IMG/VR virus record: IMGVR_UViG_3300009409_000065 | Span: 1-20,765 of that record | Length of the DNA: 20,765 bases | Reading direction: 5' to 3' (one strand) | From: a virus | In this document: positions 6,266-12,289 of the stretch, in pieces | How positions within the stretch are numbered: the first letter of the stretch is position 1 | Layout of the letters: each line of letters starts with the position of its first letter | Notes under the pieces: generated by a model | What the model saw: the letters and a program-made list of their open reading frames with translations, nothing else | The model's database searches: none | What the model was told of the DNA's origin: nothing | Translations under genes and position numbers: made by a program

Positions 6266-7141
6266 ATGAGTACTGAAGTCAATAAAGCATTTGTCCAGAA
6301 GTTTAGGGACACTTTTATTCACTTGGTACAGCAAAAGGGTTCACGTTTGCGTGACTATGTTCGTTTAAATGCGGATGTAGTAGGTAAATATGACCATTTT
6401 GACAGAATAGGTAGCACATCGGCTCAAAAGATTACAAGCCGACATTCTGATACTCCATTAATCTCTACACCACACTCACGTAGACGTGTGAGCATGGATG
6501 ACTACAATTGGGCTGACTTGATTGACAAGGCAGATAAAGTCCGAATGTTAGCTGATCCTGCTTCCGACTATATGAAAGCTGGTGTATGGGCAATGGGGCG
6601 AAAGATGGATGATATAATCATCGCTGCTATGTCTGGTAACGCTACAACGATTGATGAGAATGACGCATCATCTAACGTAGCTTTACCTGCTGCTCAAAAA
6701 GTTGCTGTATCAGCTACAACGGATATGAACATTACGAAGCTAATGCAAGCTAAGAAAATCTTGGATGCTTCTGATGTTGATCCTGATTTACCACGCCATA
6801 TTGTTATGAAGAGCAATCAATTTTATGATCTCCTAGGGGATTCTGAAATTCAAAGCTCAGATTATAATACGGTCAAAGCTCTAGTAGCAGGGGATATTGA
6901 TACTTTTATGGGTTTCAAATTCCACCGTTCAGAGCGTTTAGCTCAAGATGCAAGTAGTGATACGCTATGTTTAGCATGGATTCCTGAAGGAATTGGTCTA
7001 AGCATGGGAATGGACGTTAAGACAGAAATCTCTGAACGTGCAGATAAAAACCATAGTACACAGGTCTATGCCCAGATGTGTTTAGGTGCGGTTCGCATCG
7101 AAGACGAAAAGGTTGTAGAGATTGCCTGTACTGATTCTTAA
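6266..7141 (+). CDS. Major capsid protein (HK97-fold type)
   Basis: 291 residues, shorter than T7 gp10A (345). Recognisable capsid features are an N-terminal helix (VNKAFVQKFRDTFIHLVQQKGS), the segment DTPLISTPHSRRRVSMDDYNW, the spine-like helix region LIDKADKVRMLADPASDYMKAGVWAMGRKMDD, a central LMQAKKILDASDVDPDLPRHIVM with residues facing the capsomer centre, and a closing AQMCLGAVRIEDEKVVEI strand. This is typical of the capsid family found in marine and enterobacterial podoviruses. It forms the icosahedral shell on the scaffold made upstream. The ribosome binding site lies in a potential hairpin (6244-6259). The gene is followed after 12 bases by the decoration-like gene, and I see no slippery site for a T7-type 10A/10B frameshift at its end. 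Confidence 0.9.
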   Translation: MSTEVNKAFVQKFRDTFIHLVQQKGSRLRDYVRLNADVVGKYDHFDRIGSTSAQKITSRHSDTPLISTPHSRRRVSMDDYNWADLIDKADKVRMLADPASDYMKAGVWAMGRKMDDIIIAAMSGNATTIDENDASSNVALPAAQKVAVSATTDMNITKLMQAKKILDASDVDPDLPRHIVMKSNQFYDLLGDSEIQSSDYNTVKALVAGDIDTFMGFKFHRSERLAQDASSDTLCLAWIPEGIGLSMGMDVKTEISERADKNHSTQVYAQMCLGAVRIEDEKVVEIACTDS

Positions 7142-7153
7142 CGGAGGTTTACT

Positions 7154-7621
7154 ATGGCTACTTTAAAAAGCACTGAGTACACCAACGCTACAGACGGTGC
7201 AGGAACCAAAAATGCCCCTACTTCTTGGAGTGGAGTAACTTATCGGTATGCACGATTTACTGGTACAGCCGTTACTACTTCAGATGTTATGCATGTGATG
7301 GTTATTCCTTCAGGTGTACGCATTTTACCGCAGTCCTTTGTCATTGTTAGTGACTTAGAGACATCAGCTACGGTAGATGTTGGTTATGCAGCACATACAA
7401 CCCAGAGTACTGGTGCAGCAGTTGCAGTTGATGTCAATGCGTTTTGTACCGTTATTGACGCTGCTTCCGCACGTACTGTTACACATTTCCACGAAAGCAC
7501 AACGCACGATACTGGTTATGTAACAACTGGTGAAATGATCCTCACGTTATCTATGCCAGCAGGTTCGGCTGTTGCAGCAGATACGTTTGATTTTCATATC
7601 ATGTACGCAGATCCTAACTAA
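7154..7621 (+). CDS. Putative capsid decoration protein (beta-rich)
   Basis: 155 residues, with a strong GGAGG (7143-7147) 6 bases before the ATG. The sequence is rich in Thr, Ala, Ser and Val with almost no Lys after the N-terminus, and alternates in a way typical of beta sandwiches (YRYARFTG, VMHVMVIPSGVRILPQSFVIVSD, TVDVGYAAHT, GEMILTLSMPAGSAV, FDFHIMYAD). Small beta proteins with a similar ordering (strand, a proline-glycine turn like PSGVRIL, then a periodic D-V-G-Y strand) often follow the capsid gene in aquatic podoviruses and are thought to sit on the shell surface. The gene is followed by a candidate terminator, so with the capsid gene it may form a highly expressed pair. Function is inferred from position and fold style only. 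Confidence 0.65.
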   Translation: MATLKSTEYTNATDGAGTKNAPTSWSGVTYRYARFTGTAVTTSDVMHVMVIPSGVRILPQSFVIVSDLETSATVDVGYAAHTTQSTGAAVAVDVNAFCTVIDAASARTVTHFHESTTHDTGYVTTGEMILTLSMPAGSAVAADTFDFHIMYADPN

Positions 7622-7627
7622 CTGTTT

Positions 7628-7661
7628 GGTGGTGGCTCTTAGGGGTCACCGCCTTACTTTT
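7628..7661 (+). terminator. Candidate intrinsic terminator after the capsid genes
   Basis: GGTGGTG (7628-7634) pairs with CACCGCC (7647-7653) over seven pairs including one G-T wobble, with a 12-base loop, and is followed by TTACTTTT (7654-7661). The stem is GC-rich in an AT-rich setting and lies in a 53-base intergenic gap. T7 has a terminator at the equivalent point, after gene 10. Partial read-through would be needed for the tail genes. Confidence 0.6.
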
Positions 7662-7674
7662 CAAGGAGAATGAT

Positions 7675-7755
7675 ATGCCAGCAGGAAAAGGAACTTACGG
7701 AACAAAAAAAGGAAGACCACCTGTACCTAAAAAGAAAAAAATAAGAGGTAAATAA
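7675..7755 (+). CDS. 26-residue basic microprotein with an AT-hook-like core
   Basis: ATG 7675 has a near-perfect AAGGAGA (7663-7669) 5 bases upstream, and the frame ends in TAA 7753-7755, abutting the next ATG. The product begins MPAGKGTYGTKKGRPP and ends PKKKKIRGK, with about ten Lys/Arg in 26 residues. The GRPP within basic flanks resembles the core of an AT-hook, a minor-groove DNA-binding peptide. Short proteins of this MPxGKGTYG...GRPP type recur near the capsid genes of many phages, to my recollection, but their function is not established. DNA condensation, assembly or a role at the head-tail stage are possible. The strong ribosome binding site and fit between neighbours support it as a real gene. 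Confidence 0.7.
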   Translation: MPAGKGTYGTKKGRPPVPKKKKIRGK

Positions 7756-7950
7756 ATGCCACAAGACAAACCGATCAACCTAATAGGAAAGACACTAAGA
7801 ACTGGTAGTAAGATTATTCTTAGTAAGGACATGACAGAAAATAGACTCAAAAATGCCCACAGTGGTGCAATAATGAGTTCAATTGTAGAACGAAATGCCA
7901 TTAAACATCGTAAGCAAACACCTAAAAAACCAAACAAAAAGGCAAAATAA
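7756..7950 (+). CDS. Small basic protein, function unknown
   Basis: 64 residues, starting directly at the stop of the 26-residue gene (TAAATG), with AAGAGG 7 bases upstream. The first half is mixed (INLIGKTLRTGSKIILS), the middle is a possible short helix (RLKNAHSGAIMSSIVERNAI) and the tail is strongly basic (KHRKQTPKKPNKKAK). There is no membrane segment, so it is not a holin despite lying before the peptidase gene. It ends at a TAAATG junction with the peptidase gene. No family is recognised. The basic tail would fit binding to DNA or an acidic partner. Confidence 0.65.
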   Translation: MPQDKPINLIGKTLRTGSKIILSKDMTENRLKNAHSGAIMSSIVERNAIKHRKQTPKKPNKKAK

Positions 7951-7953
7951 ATG
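7936..7953 (+). repeat. Stop-start junction motif, copy 1
   Basis: 18 bases covering an AAAAAGG Shine-Dalgarno-like stretch, the codons for a KAK ending, TAA and the ATG of the peptidase gene. It is identical to 15576-15593, which also joins two genes with the same stop and start. The sequence is A-rich and low in complexity, so chance cannot be excluded. Confidence 0.5.
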
Positions 7954-8322
7954 CCCACCAATAACCAAATCACAAGAAATTTCTCTGAAGCTGAATTTGC
8001 TTGCAAATGTGGATGTGGTTTGAAAGACATTAGTGTTAAACTAGTTGAGGATTTACAGATAACAAGATCAGAGTATGGTTGTCCAATGACGGTCACAAGT
8101 GGGATAAGGTGTCCTACTTGGAATAAGGCTTCTGGGGGATCTGAAAATTCTTCACATCTAACTGGTTTAGCTGTCGATATAGCAATGGATGATGCAGTCT
8201 TAAGACACCGATTAATACGTACAATTTTAGATATGGGATGGATGCGTGTAGGAATAGCGAAATCTTTTATCCATCTTGACATAGATTACAAAAAAACTAA
8301 CCCTGTTATTTGGACATACTAA
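7951..8322 (+). CDS. M15-family peptidase (probable endolysin)
   Basis: 123 residues. The N-terminus has FSEAEFACKCGCGLKDI, the usual entrance of the small M15 peptidase group. The zinc site is seen as SSHLTGLAVDI (His69 and Asp76) and FIHLDID (His108, with Asp110 near it), preceded by VTSGIRCP. These enzymes cut the peptide stems of peptidoglycan (L-alanyl-D-glutamate or D-alanyl-D-alanine bonds). The single-domain length without a signal peptide fits a soluble endolysin that needs a holin, but no holin-like gene is present in this window. The gene lies between head and tail genes, so an alternative is a virion-associated enzyme. It starts at a TAAATG junction. Confidence 0.88.
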   Translation: MPTNNQITRNFSEAEFACKCGCGLKDISVKLVEDLQITRSEYGCPMTVTSGIRCPTWNKASGGSENSSHLTGLAVDIAMDDAVLRHRLIRTILDMGWMRVGIAKSFIHLDIDYKKTNPVIWTY

Positions 8323-8323
8323 T

Positions 8324-8902
8324 ATGGCTTCCAAAGTAGACATAGCAAATGAAGCCCTGTTAATGCTAGGGGCAAACTCTATTACAAGTTTTACAGATAA
8401 TGATTCTAATGCGGTGCTTGTTAATCGTTTCTTTGATGGTGAAAGAGATGCTGTATTACGAAGTCATCGTTGGAACTGCGCTATAACCACAGCGAATCTA
8501 GCATCATTAGCGACTGCACCAATTATAGATTGGGCTTTTAAATTCACCCTACCCACCGATCCTTATTGCTTGCGTGTATTAGACGTAAGAACAGTATCTG
8601 GTGATATCAAATTAGACCACGCAATACAAGGCAGAGAACTCCTGACGGAAGAATCAACGGTTGATATAACTTATATTCAACGATTAGAAGATGCTACATT
8701 GTTTGATGCTCTACTCCATCAAGCTATTGTTTTTAGAATAGCATGGAAACTTGCATACCCTATTACACGATCACATACAGTTATGTCTCAGATGGGAGCA
8801 ATGTTTGAATCAATAGTAAGAGAAGCTAGAACAATTGATTCTCAGGAAGGAACCCCAGAAACGATTGTAACAGACGCACTCACAGACTTACGATTGAGAT
8901 AA
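8324..8902 (+). CDS. Tail adaptor (T7 gp11-like tail tubular protein A)
   Basis: 192 residues, against 196 in T7 gp11. The opening KVDIANEALLMLGANSITSFTDNDSNA and the next part, LVNRFFDGERDAVLRSHRWNCA, are the signature of the gatekeeper or adaptor family. PTDPYCLRVLDV and DITYIQRLED are also typical, as is the final arm-like helix (LLHQAIVFRIAWKLAYPITRS onward). It binds below the portal and carries the nozzle protein encoded next. The start is one base after the peptidase stop and has only a poor Shine-Dalgarno match, so coupling is likely. It ends in a TAAATG junction with the next gene. Confidence 0.9.
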   Translation: MASKVDIANEALLMLGANSITSFTDNDSNAVLVNRFFDGERDAVLRSHRWNCAITTANLASLATAPIIDWAFKFTLPTDPYCLRVLDVRTVSGDIKLDHAIQGRELLTEESTVDITYIQRLEDATLFDALLHQAIVFRIAWKLAYPITRSHTVMSQMGAMFESIVREARTIDSQEGTPETIVTDALTDLRLR

Positions 8903-11005
8903 ATGGCTAAAGTATTCCCGATACAAACTAACTTTACGGCAGGTCAGTTATCACCACGTCTGCATGGTAGAGTTGACATAAATAAATATAACAACGGACT
9001 GAAGACACAGAAAAATGCCTACAGCTTACCGCATGGCGGTGTTGTGCGTAGAGGTGGTTTTCATTATGTAGCAGGAGTCAAAGGAATCCCTAGTGGTTCT
9101 GAATTAGTGGCTAACGGTACATTTGCGTCTAACATAACAGGTTGGACTGATAAGACAGTAGGATCTGGTAGTTCTATAGCCCACTCTACTAATTTAATGA
9201 ATATAGTATCTGTCGATGCCAGTAACTACGGTTGGGCAGAAGATGAAATAGTTACAGTAGCTGGTAAGTTATATGTACTTAGTTTTACTATTGGAACAGG
9301 TGCGGTCAATGTTCAGATTGGGACAACTACTGGGGCTGTCGATATTTTAGCTTCAACATCCTATACCGCTGCAACGCATACTATAGAGTTTACCGCACTT
9401 AGCACAGCAACTTTTATTGGTTTCAAGCATACTACAGGTGCTACACATACCATAGATACTGTTTCAGTTAAAATTGCTACCCAAGACGCAAAAATACGTT
9501 TAGCTAAATTTGAATTTAGTGTTACGCAAGCCTATATCTTAGAGTTTGGTAATCTGTATGTACGATTCTATAAAGATAACGGTCAAATACAAACTGGTGG
9601 TGATGTAGTAGAAGTTGTAACTCCATACACAACGGCTCAAGTACCCGATATATATCTTGCTCAATCTGCCGATACGCTGTATATAGCACATCCTGCTCAT
9701 GCTCCACGTAAACTCACACGAACTAGCCATGTAGCGTGGACTCTGGCTACTTTATCATTTGCGACTGCTCCTTCTAACTTTGTAGGGGGTGCAGGAGAAT
9801 ACCCTAGGTCAGTTACATTTTTTGAGGAAAGATTATATTGGGGTGGTACAGACAATAACCCACAAACAATTTGGGCAAGCAAGTCAGGTGATTTTTTAAA
9901 TATGGATCAAGGTACTGGTTTAGATGATGAATCAGTAGAGTTTACATTAGCTACAGATGACGTAAATGTTATACGCTGGATGAAAGCATCTGATGTGTTA
10001 TTGATTGGTACTGTAGGCGGTGAATTTAAGCTACATGGGAATGGCGCTCCCGTGACTCCATCTAATGTAAGGGTTGTTCAAGAAACTAAGTACGGTTCTA
10101 GTACAGTCATACCAGTTACTTCTGGTCGTGCTGTTTTATTCAACCAAAGAGCCACTAAAAAAATACGTCAAATGATTTTTGATTTGAACGTGGAAGGATT
10201 TGTAGCACCAGATTTAACCATACTAGCTGAAGATATTACTGGGGATGGTATTTCTGATATGGCTTATCAGCAAGAACCTGATTCAATTATATGGGCTGTT
10301 CGTTCCGATGGGCTTCTTATTGGGCTAACTTACCAAAGAGATCAACAAGTAGTTGCTTGGCATCAACATCCAGTTGGCGGTACAGGTACAGAAGTTGAAA
10401 GCGTTGCTGTTATTCCTTCCTCAGATGGCTTGGCTGATGAATTATGGATAAGTGTCAAGAGAACTATTAATGGAGGCACGGTAAGATATATTGAGTACTT
10501 AGATCCAGCTATCTATGTAGATTCTGGCTTAACTTACTCAGGTACTCCGATCAGTGATTTTTCTGGTTTAGCTCATTTAGAAGGACAGACGGTAGCGATT
10601 GTTGGAGATGACGCAGTATACCCAAGTGTAGTAGTCTCTGGTGGTTCTGTATCTATCTCTGAATCCGTTTCTACAGCATACATTGGTCTTCCTTACACAA
10701 CAGAGGTTGTAACACTACCTCCAGAAGTACCCCAGAAAGATGGTGCTTCTTTTGGTAAAAAGAAATCTTGGAATAGAATCATACTGAACTTATATCAAAC
10801 TTTAGGTATTACCGTAAACAGCAAGCAGTTGATTCTTCGCTCTGGTGGAGATCCTATGGATTCAGCCCCTCCTGAGTTTACTGGACAGCATGATGTCACA
10901 AATTTAGGATGGAAAGAATCTGATTCTTCTTTAACCATTAAACAGGAGCAACCGCTTGGTATGACGTTAATATCGATAACAGGCGAACTTAATGTATCAG
11001 ACTGA
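8903..11005 (+). CDS. Tail nozzle (T7 gp12-like tail tubular protein B) with an inserted beta domain
   Basis: 700 residues, against 794 in T7. The N-terminus NFTAGQLSPRLHGRVDINKYNNG (10-32), KNAYSLPHGGVVRRGGFHYV (37-56) and the later propeller-like WASKSGDFLNMDQG and DEISVE-like segments are characteristic. Between residues about 65 and 192 there is a Ser/Thr/Gly-rich segment that begins ELVANGTFASNITGWTDK and has the look of a carbohydrate-binding jelly-roll domain, with VDASNYGWAEDEIVTVAGKLYV further on. The family sequence resumes at DAKIRLAKFEFSVTQAYILEFG (195-216). The protein forms the lower tail tube. The inserted domain may face outward and bind surface glycans. The 3' end overlaps the next gene by 14 bases. 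Confidence 0.88.
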   Translation: MAKVFPIQTNFTAGQLSPRLHGRVDINKYNNGLKTQKNAYSLPHGGVVRRGGFHYVAGVKGIPSGSELVANGTFASNITGWTDKTVGSGSSIAHSTNLMNIVSVDASNYGWAEDEIVTVAGKLYVLSFTIGTGAVNVQIGTTTGAVDILASTSYTAATHTIEFTALSTATFIGFKHTTGATHTIDTVSVKIATQDAKIRLAKFEFSVTQAYILEFGNLYVRFYKDNGQIQTGGDVVEVVTPYTTAQVPDIYLAQSADTLYIAHPAHAPRKLTRTSHVAWTLATLSFATAPSNFVGGAGEYPRSVTFFEERLYWGGTDNNPQTIWASKSGDFLNMDQGTGLDDESVEFTLATDDVNVIRWMKASDVLLIGTVGGEFKLHGNGAPVTPSNVRVVQETKYGSSTVIPVTSGRAVLFNQRATKKIRQMIFDLNVEGFVAPDLTILAEDITGDGISDMAYQQEPDSIIWAVRSDGLLIGLTYQRDQQVVAWHQHPVGGTGTEVESVAVIPSSDGLADELWISVKRTINGGTVRYIEYLDPAIYVDSGLTYSGTPISDFSGLAHLEGQTVAIVGDDAVYPSVVVSGGSVSISESVSTAYIGLPYTTEVVTLPPEVPQKDGASFGKKKSWNRIILNLYQTLGITVNSKQLILRSGGDPMDSAPPEFTGQHDVTNLGWKESDSSLTIKQEQPLGMTLISITGELNVSD

Positions 11006-11483
11006 ACCACCATTAAAACAATGTGGTAGAATACAGATAGTTCCTTACCAGCATGAGCATTTTAAGGAACTGGTAGTTAGACCACATGATGACACAGTAA
11101 AGGCAGCCGTTAAATTGTCAGACACACAATGGGCTGATGCAATAGGAAGAGAAGCAATAGAAGCTTACACATGCTATTTAGATGGTAAAATATTATTAAT
11201 AGGTGGTATCAATATACTATGGGATGGAGTTGGAGAAGTCTGGGTTATAGGTTCTCCACAGATTCCATCTCTAAGATTTTCATACATCAAGATATGTAAG
11301 TTCTACTTGAAGTACGTACGTGAAAAGTATAAGTTAAAACGGGTACAAGCCCAAGTTGTAAAGGATTATGAGATGTTACACAGATTTGTAAAATATCTAG
11401 GATTCACATACGAAGGCACTTTACATAACTACTGCGGTGGAACAATGGACAACTGTATGTACGCTATCTGGGAGGGCAAATAA
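10992..11483 (+). CDS. T7 gp13-like internal virion protein (GNAT-like fold)
   Basis: 163 residues (T7 gp13 is 138). The position right after the gp12-like gene equals gene 13 of T7. Visible parts: RIQIVPYQHEHFKELV (13-28), a helix DTQWADAIGREAIEAYTCYLDGK, the strands ILLIGGINILWDGVGEVWVIGS (67-88), a long helix SLRFSYIKICKFYLKYVREKYK, and RVQAQVVKDYEMLHRFVKYLGF, followed by YEGTL. This ends like a GNAT protein (helix then LGF-x-x-EG). The acetyl-CoA loop R/Q-x-x-G-x-G/A is not present, so an enzyme role is unlikely. In T7, gp13 is needed for virion assembly. It overlaps the previous gene by 14 bases and shares one base with the next (TAATG). Confidence 0.82.
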   Translation: MYQTEPPLKQCGRIQIVPYQHEHFKELVVRPHDDTVKAAVKLSDTQWADAIGREAIEAYTCYLDGKILLIGGINILWDGVGEVWVIGSPQIPSLRFSYIKICKFYLKYVREKYKLKRVQAQVVKDYEMLHRFVKYLGFTYEGTLHNYCGGTMDNCMYAIWEGK

Positions 11484-12280
11484 TGGATCCAGTTACCATG
11501 GCAGTTGTTGGAGGAGCAGCAGTAGCAAAGGGTGCTAGTGGTTACAAAGCAGGGCAAAATTCCGCTAAGTCTGCAATGGCTACGGCAGAGTACAACGCAC
11601 AGATATCAAAGATCAACGCTCAGATGGAACAGGATCGTGGTCGTATTGTTAGGGCGATTGATGAACGTAATGCCGACATAGTAGGAGAGCAGTCTGTTTA
11701 CAATGCTTACTTAATAGACAGGCAAGCAACCCAAATAGAAGACCAGAATGAATTTGATTTCTTTATGGCTGAGAGGCAGTATGACATATTCACCTCTGAG
11801 AAAAGAGCTAAATGGGGTAACTCTGGGGTTACGATGTCTGGTAGTCCTGCTGTAGTAGCAATGGCTGATGCTAATGCTGCTGCTTTAAATTTAGCTAACA
11901 TAGAACAAAGAGGATATCAAGCAGTATCTAGGACGGAACAAGCAGCAGAAATGACCCGATATAAAGGTAAGGTAGACTACAACAATATGATGCAACAAGC
12001 TTTTATGGGGCAGTATAACTCAGACATCCAAAGAGCTAGTATTATTAATCAAGGTAACATGAACTACTACGCAGGGGCTTCTAAAGCTTACCAAGCACAA
12101 CAAGCAGCTAATGCAGCACTAATAGGTGGTATAGCAGATGGTGTTAGTGGTCTTGCTTCTGGTGGTGCATTTGCAGGTGGTGGGGGGTCAACTGGAACAA
12201 TGCAAGGCCCAACTGGTTATACTCCCAATAATTATTCATCAGGCTTAGGGAATGATGCAAGACAGGGCTTTGCCCCATAA
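11483..12280 (+). CDS. Internal virion (ejection) protein, T7 gp14-like
   Basis: 265 residues (T7 gp14 is 196). The start overlaps the previous stop by one base (TAATG), with GGGAGGG about 6 bases upstream. The N-terminal hydrophobic segment TMAVVGGAAVAKGASGYKAG (5-24) and the C-terminal glycine/alanine-rich segment NAALIGGIADGVSGLASGG (about 210-230) flank a long Gln/Ala-rich helical core (SKINAQMEQDRGRIVRAIDE and QSVYNAYLIDRQATQIEDQN). This is the usual layout of the smallest ejection protein, which in T7 inserts in the outer membrane and begins the DNA channel. The Gly-rich C-terminal tail (GGGGSTGTMQGPTG) is longer than in T7. Confidence 0.82.
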   Translation: MDPVTMAVVGGAAVAKGASGYKAGQNSAKSAMATAEYNAQISKINAQMEQDRGRIVRAIDERNADIVGEQSVYNAYLIDRQATQIEDQNEFDFFMAERQYDIFTSEKRAKWGNSGVTMSGSPAVVAMADANAAALNLANIEQRGYQAVSRTEQAAEMTRYKGKVDYNNMMQQAFMGQYNSDIQRASIINQGNMNYYAGASKAYQAQQAANAALIGGIADGVSGLASGGAFAGGGGSTGTMQGPTGYTPNNYSSGLGNDARQGFAP

Positions 12281-12289
12281 GGATAAACT

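Noticed and set aside
6475-6492. Inverted repeat CTCACGT/ACGTGTGAG inside the capsid gene
   Set aside because: The arms have unequal length and the loop is only two bases, so the stem needs bulges. It lies in conserved coding sequence and is probably incidental.
6266-7153. Programmed frameshift making a longer capsid form, as in T7 gene 10
   Set aside because: No slippery run is seen near the stop, and the next gene starts independently with a strong ribosome site.
7695-8282. 195-codon open frame on the minus strand, rich in hydrophobic residues
   Set aside because: It lies opposite Lys-rich genes (AAA reads as TTT, Phe, on the other strand), which explains its hydrophobic look. It has no Shine-Dalgarno sequence, and the + strand has a clear M15 peptidase and basic genes there.
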